Positions 8,716 through 17,288 of a stretch of DNA of 64,000 nt are shown here, piece by piece. Origin of the DNA: CAZLKN01 sp964560135 (GTDB lineage Bacteria > Actinomycetota > JAICYB01). The stretch lies in the NCBI GenBank assembly GCA_964560135.1, contig CAZLKN010000007.1:17927-81926 (forward strand), written 5' to 3'. The notes under the pieces are model-generated. The model saw only the letters and a program-made list of their open reading frames with translations, searched no databases and had not been told where the DNA came from. Each line of letters opens with the position of its first letter. Position 1 is the first letter of the stretch. The translations under genes were made by a program, and so were the position numbers.

Positions 8716-9236
8716 CGCGCGAAGCCGGTCACGAGGATCCCCGCCGCGGCCAGCGCCACCAACGACGCGGCGGGCAGCCGGGCCGCGAGCGGGCGGAGGA
8801 GCAGGGCGGCGAGAGCCAGACCGATGCCTGCTCCCGTCCACCAACCGAGCACCACCCACGGATCGGCCCCACCGGGCCCCGGGGCGCAGTACATCGGGAT
8901 CAGCACCACCAGCGCCGCCACCGTCGCCGCCCGGGCCACCGGCGGAGCCGTCCGCAGCGGCCGGCGGGACAGCTCGAGCAGCGCTGCTGCCAACAACAGC
9001 ACGGAGCCCACCACGAGCAGCGGTGAGCCCGTGGCCACCGTCGGACCGAGGAGCCGCGTGGCGGCTTGGACGTCGGCCAGCGTGGTGGTGCCCCAGCGCA
9101 GGCCCGCCCCCAGACACGCGATCCCCCACGCGACATCGGGGGAAGACCCCAGAGCCCAGCGGATGGTCCAGAGACCCGCGACGATCCAGACGATGCCTCC
9201 GTCGGACCCGAATGCGCCCACGGCCACCGCGGCCAC
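8712..9236 (-). CDS. Polytopic membrane protein of unknown function (174 aa or slightly longer)
   Basis: Reading frame coupled to the downstream 443-aa membrane protein by an ATGA overlap. I use the GTG at 9236; the frame is open back to a stop at 9321-9323 but shows no ATG, and no clear Shine-Dalgarno decides the start. Five or so hydrophobic segments are separated by short Arg-rich turns (LSRRPLR; RPLAARLP). No family is recognised. The pair may form one membrane complex, because each is unusually hydrophobic and they are tightly linked. Confidence 0.65.
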   Translation of the reverse strand: MAAVAVGAFGSDGGIVWIVAGLWTIRWALGSSPDVAWGIACLGAGLRWGTTTLADVQAATRLLGPTVATGSPLLVVGSVLLLAAALLELSRRPLRTAPPVARAATVAALVVLIPMYCAPGPGGADPWVVLGWWTGAGIGLALAALLLRPLAARLPAASLVALAAAGILVTGFAR

Positions 9237-9286
9237 ACCCGCACCGACGAGGGCTCCGCGGACGGTACGGGGCTGCAGGTCGGTGG

Positions 9287-9670
9287 CTACTTCGACGCCT
9301 CCCGTCCCCGGCCGCCATCCTCACGACCGAGCCCGAGCTGCGAGCGCAGATGGTTCCACGAGCAGTCGGTGCACACCTCGACGGTGTAGAGCCGCACCTC
9401 CCGGAGCTTCAACAGGGGTGCGAGGTCGTCGCGCGGCCACACACGCCCGTTCTCGCGTTTCGACAACTCATCGGAGAACACGTAGGAGACCAGCACGAGC
9501 CTCCCCGTGCTGCACACCGGGCAGGCCTGCTCCGTCTGCTCACCGCAGTAGTTGGCAGCGCGGAGCAGATCAGGATGCGCGTCACAGACCTCAGCCCGCG
9601 ACACGTGTCCGGCTTGGACGGCCCGGAGGAGAGCCTTCCGGGCGAGCGAGTAGTCCACCGTCGGGTGCAT
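9287..9670 (-). CDS. DUF5318 family protein
   Basis: 127 residues from the ATG at 9670. It matches the actinobacterial DUF5318 pattern: VDYSLARKALL, VSRAEVCDAHPDLLRAA, a CPVC pair, LVLVSYVFSDEL, and the C-terminal VEVCTDCSWNHL. The Cys pairs (CxxC and a later CxxC) look like a small zinc-binding fold. In Mycobacterium the homologue lies in the same origin-proximal region near ino1 and a PBP gene, which agrees with the ino1 cluster at 14510-16217. Its molecular role is unknown. It heads a unit with the two membrane proteins downstream. Confidence 0.85.
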   Translation of the reverse strand: MHPTVDYSLARKALLRAVQAGHVSRAEVCDAHPDLLRAANYCGEQTEQACPVCSTGRLVLVSYVFSDELSKRENGRVWPRDDLAPLLKLREVRLYTVEVCTDCSWNHLRSQLGLGREDGGRGREASK

Positions 9671-9716
9671 GGTCCGGCTATGGTCCCAAACCACCGGGGA
9701 GGCGGCAAGAAGCGGA

Positions 9717-9740
9717 GGAGGGCCCCCGCCGGGGCCCTCC
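9717..9740 (-). terminator. Hairpin downstream of the 907-aa Ig-like protein gene
   Basis: GGAGGGCCCC / GGGGCCCTCC with a 4-nt loop, 24 nt past the stop at 9765. There is no T-run on the minus strand, so it would be a U-poor actinobacterial-type terminator or an mRNA 3'-end stabiliser. The stem is closely related to those at 2314-2343 and 12719-12747. Confidence 0.6.
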
Positions 9741-9764
9741 CGCAAAAACAAGCCGCTCGTCGTC

Positions 9765-12488
9765 TCAGACCGCGCCGTAGACCGTGACCTCGATCGTCGG
9801 TCCGTCGGTCTCGAGGTTCCCTGCGTAGTCCTGGGACTGCACCTGGAAGCGCCATGTGCCGGGCCCCAGACTGCTCGTGTTGAGCTGCCAGGTCACCTCG
9901 CTGGCGTTGGGGTGGGACTTGGCCGCCGGCTGGGCGAAGTACCCCCCGCCGTCGACCCTCGTCCCGATGAGATAGACCAACTGGATATCCGACGTCGCGG
10001 GGCTCTCCACCGTCTCGCCCTCGAGGCTCACGGTGCTGAACCGCAACGGTGTGAACGGCACCGAGAGGCGGAAGAACTGCGCGCCGGACTCCGTGGTCCA
10101 CGTCGACACGGGTGTGGTCAGGTCCAGGATGGACGTTCTCGTCACCGTGGTCGTCTGCCCGAAGGAGTCGGTCATCTCGGCGACGAACGTCACCTCGCCC
10201 TCGACCAGATCGCTGAGATCGATCTGGAAGGCCCAATCCTCCTCGCTCGAACCGTCGCCCAGCAGCTTGGGCCCGTCCGAGGCGGTGTTCCCCTCCTCGT
10301 CGGTCGCGGTCATCGTCGCGCTGACCGGCGAAACCACCGTGGAGGCGTCCCTGTCGAGGTTGATCGTCTCCGTGCCGATGGGCGAGCTGTCCCCGCTGGT
10401 GCGCTCGGCGTTGATGAACTGCGGCAGATCGAAGGAGAAGACCCCCGCGGTCACGTGCAGATTCGAATCGTCGGTGGCCGAGGCGCTGTTGCCGGCCAGG
10501 TCCACGCCGGTGACCGTGGCCACGATCGGGCCCTCGTCGAGCTCCCCGAAGCAGTCCATGTCGAAGACCTCAGAGCCGACACGTGGCTGGTCCGTCAGGA
10601 GGCATTCGGCGGGAGCCGCGGCGCCCACGTTGGCCACACCGACCTCGACATCGGGCCCGGTCTCGTCGACATCCCAGTCGATCGTGACGCCGGAGGAGGC
10701 CTCCGCAGCGGTCACGATCCCGTCACCATCGAGCATCGAGATGCTCACGGCCGGCGGGATCGTGTCCTTGACCGAAGCCACGCTGCGCAGCGAAGACCGG
10801 TTGTCCACGTCGTCGAACCATTGCACGAAGAACCGGAAGGTGCCCTCCGGCAGGTTCGCCGCGCAGTCCGGGTTCAAGGAGTCCGTCCCCGACGGCCCGA
10901 AGATGAACGGGCCACAGCCGTCCGGGATCCGGTTGTCACGCCGGATCGAGGAGTTGCTCCACTGGAACCACACCTCGGCCCCCGCCACGTCCGCGCCCGG
11001 ATCCTCGGTCCAGGAAACCGGCACACCGCTGGCGGCATCGGCCGCGTTGACGAAGCCGTCGCCGTCGTCGATGGCCGCCGTGCCTGCTGCCGGGATCGTG
11101 GTCTTCTTCAGCGCGTCGACCGACGCCTGCGAGGCGTTGCCGAGCGCATTCGTGGCCACGGCCACGTAGGTGACGGTGCCGTCCGCCAGCGTGGAGACAT
11201 CGATACCGGACACCGACCAGTTGCCGTCACCGTCGACGGTGGCGGGGAAGGGGCCGAGGTCCAGGGCGCCGTCCGTCGCCGACACGTCCACCGTGGCACC
11301 AGGATCGGTCGTGCCCGACGCGTCGGTGGATGTCTGGGCCGCGGCGTTGATCGGGTCGGTGACCTCGGTGATGTCGATCGCGGGACCTTCGCGGTCCAGG
11401 ATCCCGATCACCGACCCCGAACCGGCGTTGCCGGCGAGGTCCCCACCGGCGACGGTCGCCGTGAGCTCGCCGTCCAGCAGCTCGTCGAAGCAGGAGGCGT
11501 GGAAGAGCCGCTCGGTGCGCTGCGTCGGGTACCCGCGGGGGCGGCCGGTGAACACGCACTCCGCCGGTGCCTCCGACCCGGTGTTGGCGAGGGACGCTTC
11601 GACCGTGCCGCCGTCCTCGTCGGCGAGCCAGCGGAGCCGGACCCCGGCGTCGATGTGGGGCTCGGCGATGTGCCGGACACCATCGATGATGACGCCGTCG
11701 CGGAACTGGACGGTCCACGTCGGCGCGACGGTGTCTTTGACCGTGGTGTCGCCGGCCTCAGAGGACATGTTGCCCGCCTCGTCCGCCCAGGTGCCCGCGA
11801 ACAAGACCGTGCCGTCGGGCAGGTTGCCCGCGCACGTCGGGTTCAGGGAGCCGGTCCGCGTCGCAGCTCCGGTAAAGGGACCGCAGCCGGACGGGATGTT
11901 GGCCGCGGAGTCCTCGAACCACACGGTGGCCGACACCGCATCCGACAGCGGATCGGCCTCGATCTGGACCGGGACACCCGAGGCCACGTCGTCGGCGTTG
12001 ATGAAGCCGTCGCCGTCGTCGATGGTCAGCGTGCCCGGGTCGGGCGCGATCCGGTCGATCACGGAACGGTTGTCGGAGACCGCGACGTCGCTGTTGGTTC
12101 CGCCGTCGGTGGCGACGGCACGGGCGCAGGTCTCCGTGCCCTCGGGGAAGGTGCCGGTGTCCGACAGGTCGAAGGGACCCGCCTCCCAGGCGCCGTCCGG
12201 ATTCAGGGTCGCGCCCTGCGTCGGCGTGCCTGCCGTGGTCGACAGGCAGGGCTCCTTGGTGACCCGTGCCGTGATCGACGTGATGCCGGCCCCCGTGTCG
12301 TAGGTACCGGACAGCATCACGCCGTCGGTGATCTCCTGGGCGTTGAGGAAACCGTCCCCCCCGTCCTCGATGTGGACCGTCGGCTCGGGGACGGCCGCGT
12401 GCGCGGGGCTCGCGAGGGCCAGCATCCCGCCCACAACCGCGAGCACCACGAAAGAGGCCAGATGAACCGGCCGCGATGCGTGCTGCAT
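9765..12488 (-). CDS. Secreted multi-domain Ig-like protein, long paralogue (907 aa)
   Basis: ATG at 12488 preceded by GGGGGGAAAG. The signal peptide ends ASPAHA. The chain holds several beta-sandwich-like modules. Modules open with an acidic loop of the type DGGDGFLNAQE, DDGDGFINADD or DDGDGFVNAAD, followed by SGVxV, which resembles the Ca-binding-loop Ig-like modules of large bacterial adhesins. Other hallmarks are repeated NPDCAxNLPEGTxxF and DxAGNxS segments and paired Cys residues within modules. The C-terminal module (FFRLSVPF, DIQLVYLIG, SQDYAGN, ending EVTVYGAV) is shared with the 471-aa paralogue upstream. No cell-wall anchor is seen. Probably a secreted or surface-associated adhesin-like protein; ligand unknown. 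Confidence 0.85.
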   Translation of the reverse strand: MQHASRPVHLASFVVLAVVGGMLALASPAHAAVPEPTVHIEDGGDGFLNAQEITDGVMLSGTYDTGAGITSITARVTKEPCLSTTAGTPTQGATLNPDGAWEAGPFDLSDTGTFPEGTETCARAVATDGGTNSDVAVSDNRSVIDRIAPDPGTLTIDDGDGFINADDVASGVPVQIEADPLSDAVSATVWFEDSAANIPSGCGPFTGAATRTGSLNPTCAGNLPDGTVLFAGTWADEAGNMSSEAGDTTVKDTVAPTWTVQFRDGVIIDGVRHIAEPHIDAGVRLRWLADEDGGTVEASLANTGSEAPAECVFTGRPRGYPTQRTERLFHASCFDELLDGELTATVAGGDLAGNAGSGSVIGILDREGPAIDITEVTDPINAAAQTSTDASGTTDPGATVDVSATDGALDLGPFPATVDGDGNWSVSGIDVSTLADGTVTYVAVATNALGNASQASVDALKKTTIPAAGTAAIDDGDGFVNAADAASGVPVSWTEDPGADVAGAEVWFQWSNSSIRRDNRIPDGCGPFIFGPSGTDSLNPDCAANLPEGTFRFFVQWFDDVDNRSSLRSVASVKDTIPPAVSISMLDGDGIVTAAEASSGVTIDWDVDETGPDVEVGVANVGAAAPAECLLTDQPRVGSEVFDMDCFGELDEGPIVATVTGVDLAGNSASATDDSNLHVTAGVFSFDLPQFINAERTSGDSSPIGTETINLDRDASTVVSPVSATMTATDEEGNTASDGPKLLGDGSSEEDWAFQIDLSDLVEGEVTFVAEMTDSFGQTTTVTRTSILDLTTPVSTWTTESGAQFFRLSVPFTPLRFSTVSLEGETVESPATSDIQLVYLIGTRVDGGGYFAQPAAKSHPNASEVTWQLNTSSLGPGTWRFQVQSQDYAGNLETDGPTIEVTVYGAV

Positions 12489-12718
12489 GGTCTTTCCCCC
12501 CTTGCCATCCTGCCGGAGGTCACCATCTCGACCGGGACCACGAAGCACCCGCCGGGGGGGAAAGGCAGGCAACCACCTCTTGAGCGCACACCCCTCGCGG
12601 CGCTCCGGACCCCGGAACCCGTCTCCCAGGACGGGTTCGGACTACCGGCTACGTCGCAACAGCCTTCGACATCGTTGCGTCGAAATCCTCCCCGCTACTG
12701 GCATGATCCCCAAAGACG

Positions 12719-12747
12719 GCGACGGCCCCCGGATCGGGGGCCGTCGC
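12719..12747 (-). terminator. Terminator hairpin of the 471-aa Ig-like protein gene
   Basis: A perfect 13-bp stem, GCGACGGCCCCCG / CGGGGGCCGTCGC, with a 3-nt loop 21 nt past the stop codon at 12769. On the minus strand it is followed by CGTCTTTGG, a short T-run. Confidence 0.75.
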
Positions 12748-12768
12748 GATGTCCGATCGCGGTACCGG

Positions 12769-14184
12769 CTAGAGAGCTCCGATGACCGTCAGTTCGATCT
12801 GGTCGGGGGCGCCGAGGTTGCCCGCCTCGTCCTGGGCGTAGGCGGTCAACTCCCACTCGCCGGGCTCCAGCGGAGCGTCCAGCGACCATGTCGTATCGGC
12901 CGCGGGCTTGTTCTCCAGTTTCGCCGTCCGCTCGAACCGGATGTTCCGGTCCGCATTGAACCCCGAGATGTATACCAACTGGATCGGGGAGGTCTGGCCG
13001 GGATCGGTCACGGTCCCCTGGAGGTCCGCGGTCCCGGTCCTGAAGATCAACGGGACCTGGATACGGAAGTACGTAGACCCGTCGGCCGTGGTCCATTGGG
13101 TGATCGGAGCGGTCACATCCAGCACCGTCGATGTCGAAGCAGCGTGTGTCGAGGTATCCGTAGTGATGACACCGTCGATGGTCACCGGGCCGTCGGCCAG
13201 GGCCGAGACGTCCACAGCGACCGTACGCGTCTCCTCAGACGACGTCCCCGCCATGTCCTTGGGGTCGGAGACCGCCGAATCGCCGTCCTCGTCCGTCACC
13301 GTCACGACCGCGCTGGCTTCGGCGTCACCCAGCTCCGGGAAGTCGAACAGCACCTTGAGCGCCGTCCCGTCCTCGGTGTCGGTCGCGTTGGCGTGCTGCG
13401 TGCCTGCCAGCACCGAGATCGACAGGATGCGGTCGAGGACCGATCCCGCTGAGGCCGCGCCCACGTTGCCGGCGAGGTCCTCGCCGGCGACGGTGAAGTC
13501 GATCGCACCGTCGGTCAGGACGTCGAAGCAGCCCGGACCCACGAACACCGACTCGGGGCCCCGCGGCAGGTCGGCGAACGTACATTCCACCGGCGCCGCC
13601 TCGCCCGTGTTCGCGACCGTCAGCGTGGCATCCGGACCGTCCTCCTCGACGTGGTAGAGAACCTCGACCCCCGCGGCTGCGAGGTCCGATCCGATGTCCC
13701 CGTCGTCGTCGAGAACGTCGATCACCGCCGGAGGCGGCGTGGTGTCGATCTCGGGTCGGCTGACCGAGAACCCACGGTCGCTCATCCCGTCGGGGTTGTG
13801 TGCGCGCGCCTGGGCGCAGACGATCTGGCCTTCGGGGAACGCGGACAAGTCGAAGGGACCGAGGTCGAAGGTCCCGTCGGGGTTGATCGTGGCCTCCTGC
13901 GGATCGGTCTTCAATGGCGCGTCGATGTCGCAGTTCTCCTCGGCGACGAACCGTCCGGTCACCTTGGTGACGCCTGCGCCGGTGTCGTAGGTGCCGGTCA
14001 CCATGACCCCGGCCGCGATCTCCGAGGCGTTCAGGAACCCGTCGCCGCCATCGGCGATCTCGACCGTCGGCGCCGGCGGGACGGCCGCATGAGCTGGACT
14101 CGCTGCCAGAACGCCGGAAGCGAGCGCCAGGATCAGTGCAACCGCGAGACGCGGGTAGCGCTTGTGCTGTGATGTTTGCTGCAT
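12769..14184 (-). CDS. Secreted Ig-like protein, short paralogue (471 aa)
   Basis: ATG at 14184 with GGGGGAG upstream. The signal peptide ends AASPAHA. The mature N-terminus repeats that of the 907-aa paralogue (PTVEIADGGDGFLNASEI, GVMVTGTYDTGAG). The middle carries PVECTFADLPRG and a GxGCFDVL-type Cys motif, also shared. The C-terminal module has YFRIQVPL, PIQLVYISG, AQDEAGN and ends ELTVIGAL. It is shorter because it lacks the central repeated modules of its neighbour. Inferred to be an exported adhesin-like or matrix protein. The two paralogues are in tandem with a 280-bp gap that contains this gene's terminator. Confidence 0.85.
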   Translation of the reverse strand: MQQTSQHKRYPRLAVALILALASGVLAASPAHAAVPPAPTVEIADGGDGFLNASEIAAGVMVTGTYDTGAGVTKVTGRFVAEENCDIDAPLKTDPQEATINPDGTFDLGPFDLSAFPEGQIVCAQARAHNPDGMSDRGFSVSRPEIDTTPPPAVIDVLDDDGDIGSDLAAAGVEVLYHVEEDGPDATLTVANTGEAAPVECTFADLPRGPESVFVGPGCFDVLTDGAIDFTVAGEDLAGNVGAASAGSVLDRILSISVLAGTQHANATDTEDGTALKVLFDFPELGDAEASAVVTVTDEDGDSAVSDPKDMAGTSSEETRTVAVDVSALADGPVTIDGVITTDTSTHAASTSTVLDVTAPITQWTTADGSTYFRIQVPLIFRTGTADLQGTVTDPGQTSPIQLVYISGFNADRNIRFERTAKLENKPAADTTWSLDAPLEPGEWELTAYAQDEAGNLGAPDQIELTVIGAL

Positions 14185-14416
14185 CTGCTCCCCCTCTCGG
14201 GTGTTCGTCCGGTCACGTGGAAACCGGCGCCGGCACGTCGTCCGAGAGGGTCGTGAGCAGGCCACCCCAGATGGCCCGTCCACGGTGCGAGCGCAACCCC
14301 TCAGTCGTCGCTCCGGCTCCCGGTTCCCACCGCGTCCACCGGGCGGGTGGTACCGGTAACCTGGCAGCATCCTTCTCCGCCTGGGGACCGAAATCCTGCT
14401 TCGGTTCTGGAGGCGC
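14185..14416. other. Left part of the divergent intergenic region before padR
   Basis: The 325-base gap 14185-14509 separates the minus-strand Ig-like gene from padR. Its right part holds the padR promoter and operators, annotated separately. The left part should hold the promoter of the Ig-like gene, but I see no convincing hexamers or small gene there. Confidence 0.5.
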
Positions 14417-14483
14417 TTGACTTCGCGGCGTCCGGGGTAGTCTTATCGATATATCGATTCGATATATCTGGCGCGATATATCG
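14417..14483 (+). promoter_or_regulatory. padR promoter with three CGATATATC operator repeats
   Basis: TTGACT (14417-14422) sits 18 nt before a weak TCTTAT. Just downstream, across the expected start site, are three near-identical palindromic boxes: CGATATATCG at 14447-14456, CGATATATC at 14460-14468 and CGATATATCG at 14474-14483. They are 13-14 bp apart, in an otherwise G+C-rich sequence. This is the layout of an autoregulatory repressor site for the PadR protein encoded at 14510. Confidence 0.7.
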
Positions 14484-14509
14484 GTGGAACCATATCCCGG
14501 AAGGGCACG

Positions 14510-15094
14510 ATGACGGCTTCTTCGCTCGAGCTGGCGATCCTGGGCCTCCTGAAGGAGGGCCCCATGCACGGCTACGAGCTGCGCAAGCGGCTCAGCACGA
14601 CCCTCGGCCCCCTGTACGTGGTGTCGTTCGGATCGTTGTATCCGGGTTTGAAGCGCCTGAAGAAGGCCGGGATGCTGCGGGAGATCGAGGCCGAAGCCTC
14701 GCCCCGGCGCCGGCGCCGCCGCCCCGACGGGGACCCGAAGCCCGGCAAGAGCCGCCGAGCGCGCAAGGTGTACGAGATCACGCCCGAGGGCGAGGAGTTC
14801 TTCTTCGACCAGCTCGAACAGGGCGCCGTCTACGACACCGACCGCTTCAAGCTGCGGCTGGCGTTCTTTCGCTACCTGCCGCGGGAGTCGCGGATCGGCC
14901 TGATGGAGCGCCGCAAGGCGTACCTGCAGGAGAAGCTCGAAGAATTCAAAGATTCCCTCCAAGCCACCAAGGAGAGGATCGACGCCTATACCCGTTCGCT
15001 CACCGAGCACGGGATGGAGACCGTCGAACAGGACATCCGATGGCTCGAGAAGCTGATCGACCAGGAACGCGCGGCCGGTGCGGGCCGCGGGTAG
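14510..15094 (+). CDS. PadR family transcriptional regulator
   Basis: 194 residues from an ATG with GGAAGGG upstream. The N-terminal PadR winged helix is clear: LAILGLLKEGPMHGYELRKR, then GSLYPGLKRLKKAGML and a Lys/Arg-rich wing. The C-terminal half (about 95-190) is a long helical dimerisation region with a coiled-coil-like Glu/Lys pattern. It ends 16 bp before ino1 in the same orientation. The same regulator-ino1 pairing occurs in mycobacteria (Rv0047c/Rv0046c), which supports control of inositol phosphate synthesis. The three palindromic boxes overlapping its promoter make negative autoregulation likely. Confidence 0.92.
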   Translation: MTASSLELAILGLLKEGPMHGYELRKRLSTTLGPLYVVSFGSLYPGLKRLKKAGMLREIEAEASPRRRRRRPDGDPKPGKSRRARKVYEITPEGEEFFFDQLEQGAVYDTDRFKLRLAFFRYLPRESRIGLMERRKAYLQEKLEEFKDSLQATKERIDAYTRSLTEHGMETVEQDIRWLEKLIDQERAAGAGRG

Positions 15095-15110
15095 AGGAGG
15101 ACACGGCTAG

Positions 15111-16217
15111 ATGACCAAGGTACGAGTAGGCATCATCGGTGTGGGCAACTGCGCATCCGCCTTCGTCCAGGGGGTGGAGCATTACCGTGACGCGGCGGAC
15201 GACGAGGTGATCCCCGGCCTCATGCATACCGTCCTCGGCGGCTACGCCGTGGGCGACATCGAATTCGTCTGCGCCTTCGACGTGGATGCGAACAAGGTCG
15301 GACGCGATCTCAACGAGGCCGTCTTCACCAACCCGAACAACACGCTGCGGTTCGCCGATCTGTCCCCGTCCGGCGTCCGCGTGATGCGGGGTCACACCTT
15401 CGACGGTTTGGGCCAGTTCTACCGGGATGAGATCACCGAATCCTCCGAACAGACCGTCGACGTCGCCGAAGTGCTCCGGGCCGAGAAGGTCGACGTCCTG
15501 GTGTCCTATCTGCCCGTCGGGTCCGAGCTGGCCACCCGGTTCTACGCGGAACAGGCACTGGCGGCCGAAGTCGGCTTCGTGAACTGCATCCCCGTCTTCA
15601 TCGCCCAGGACCCCGAATGGGAACGCCGTTTCAAGGAGGCCAACGTTCCCATCATCGGGGACGACATCAAGTCCCAGGTCGGGTCTACGATCGTCCACCG
15701 GCAGCTCGCGAAGCTCTTCGAGGACCGCGGCATCCACATCGACAGCACGTACCAGCTGAACTTCGGCGGCAACATGGATTTCAAGAACATGCTCGAGCGC
15801 GAGCGCCTCGCGTCCAAGAAGCTGTCGAAGACCAACGCCGTCCGGTCCAACATCAGCCAGGAGCTCAGCGACGACGACATCCACATCGGACCGTCGGATC
15901 ACGTGCCCTGGCTGGCCGACCGCAAGTGGGCCCACATCCGCCTCGAGGGCCACGGGTTCGGCGGGGCCCCCATGTCTGTGGAACTGAAGCTGGAGGTCTG
16001 GGACTCCCCGAACTCCGCCGGGGTCGTCGTCGACGCCGTCCGGTGCTGCAAGCTCGCGCTGGATCGCGGTGTCGGCGGTGCCCTCATCGGACCCAGCGCC
16101 TATTTCATGAAGTCGCCGCCGGTGCAGTATCCCGATGACCTCGCCCGCCGCATGATCGAGGACTTCATCGAAGCCGAGGCCCCGGTCCTCCAGAGCGCCT
16201 CAGAGCGGCTCCGCTAG
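15111..16217 (+). CDS. ino1: Inositol-3-phosphate synthase
   Basis: Makes 1L-myo-inositol 1-phosphate from glucose 6-phosphate with NAD, the first step toward phosphatidylinositol, PIMs and mycothiol in actinobacteria (EC 5.5.1.4). 368 residues, the usual actinobacterial length. Rossmann motif GIIGVGNCASAF at the N-terminus; further family blocks are NCIPVFIA, GDDIKSQVGSTI, LNFGGNMDF and SNISQE. GAGGAGG lies about ten bases before the ATG. Probably co-transcribed with padR. Confidence 0.97.
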   Translation: MTKVRVGIIGVGNCASAFVQGVEHYRDAADDEVIPGLMHTVLGGYAVGDIEFVCAFDVDANKVGRDLNEAVFTNPNNTLRFADLSPSGVRVMRGHTFDGLGQFYRDEITESSEQTVDVAEVLRAEKVDVLVSYLPVGSELATRFYAEQALAAEVGFVNCIPVFIAQDPEWERRFKEANVPIIGDDIKSQVGSTIVHRQLAKLFEDRGIHIDSTYQLNFGGNMDFKNMLERERLASKKLSKTNAVRSNISQELSDDDIHIGPSDHVPWLADRKWAHIRLEGHGFGGAPMSVELKLEVWDSPNSAGVVVDAVRCCKLALDRGVGGALIGPSAYFMKSPPVQYPDDLARRMIEDFIEAEAPVLQSASERLR

Positions 16218-16240
16218 AACAGGCCCACCCACGGAGGCTG

Positions 16241-17287
16241 GTGGGCGCTAGCATCGTCAGGGTGTGGCGGCCCGGGTCGAAGCGTCTGCTCGTCGTCACC
16301 GCCCTGGTGGCGGCGATGGCCTCCGGCCTGCTACCAACCCCCGTGGACGAATCGTCCCCCGCCGTCGCCGGGTCCGGCGGCGGCACCGTGAGCACACCGG
16401 CTCCACGGACCGACGAACAGTTGCGGCGGTCCGGTGCCAACGAGCTGGGCCGGGTGATCGTCATGGAGTGGCATGACCTCACGGACTCCGACGGCCGATG
16501 GAGCCTCTCACGGGACAGCTTCCGCCGCCAGCTGGAGGAGCTCTACCGGCGCGGATACCGTCCGGTGACCGTAGCGGAGTTCATCGAGGGAACCTTCCCG
16601 ATCCCCGCGGGGACGACGCCGGTGATCCTCACCTTCGACGACTCGTTCCGCTCCCATCTGTTCTTCGACGAGCGGGGTGACCCTCATCCCGACTCCGCCG
16701 TCGGCATCCTCGAGGATTTCTCGCGCCGCCACCCCGACTGGCGCGCCACCGCCGCGTTCTACATCTTCTGGCCTCGCCCCTTCCGGGAGCGCGGACTCGT
16801 GGAACACAAGCTCCGCTGGCTGGTGCGCAACGGGTACGAGCTCGGCAACCACAGCTACAACCACGACGACCTCAGGATCATGACCGACCAGGAGGTCCGT
16901 CGATCACTCGGGTCGTTGCAGGCCCGGGTGGCCGAGGTCGTTCCGGGCTACCGGATGCGCAGCTTCGCCCTCCCGTTCGGGATGTGGCCCGATCGCCGGG
17001 AGCTCGCACGGGAGGGAGAGTGGCAGGGCACGCGGTACCGGCATGAGATCGTGCTGCTCGTCGGGGACATGCCCACGCTGCCGCCCACCCATTCGGACTT
17101 CGACCCGATGCAGGTGATGCGCGTCCAGGCCTACCCGCCCGAGTTCCGGAAGTGGACCGACTGGATGGATGCCGATCAGGCACGCCGGTTCGTGTCCGAC
17201 GGCCACCCCGGCGTGACCACCTATCCGCGGTCGCTCGCCGACCAGGCCGCGGTCGGTGTGCGGCCGGTCCGCGTCTACGACGACTGA
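16241..17287 (+). CDS. Exported polysaccharide deacetylase (NodB homology domain)
   Basis: 348 residues from a GTG 23 bp after ino1, with GGAGG just upstream; an in-frame GTG at 16262 is an alternative. An N-terminal hydrophobic stretch (LLVVTALVAAMASGLL) is a signal peptide or anchor. The NodB domain has TFDDS (catalytic and metal Asp) and the metal-binding HSYNH in GNHSYNHDDL, and later a conserved Pro-Phe-Gly stretch (FALPFG). It should remove N-acetyl groups from a cell-surface glycan such as peptidoglycan. It is followed by a convergent gene with only one base between the stop codons. Confidence 0.9.
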   Translation: MGASIVRVWRPGSKRLLVVTALVAAMASGLLPTPVDESSPAVAGSGGGTVSTPAPRTDEQLRRSGANELGRVIVMEWHDLTDSDGRWSLSRDSFRRQLEELYRRGYRPVTVAEFIEGTFPIPAGTTPVILTFDDSFRSHLFFDERGDPHPDSAVGILEDFSRRHPDWRATAAFYIFWPRPFRERGLVEHKLRWLVRNGYELGNHSYNHDDLRIMTDQEVRRSLGSLQARVAEVVPGYRMRSFALPFGMWPDRRELAREGEWQGTRYRHEIVLLVGDMPTLPPTHSDFDPMQVMRVQAYPPEFRKWTDWMDADQARRFVSDGHPGVTTYPRSLADQAAVGVRPVRVYDD

Positions 17288-17288
17288 A

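Noticed and set aside
9669..12785. 1038-codon plus-strand open frame
   Set aside because: Shadow of the 907-aa secreted protein on the minus strand; no domain and biased Arg/Gly/Val composition.
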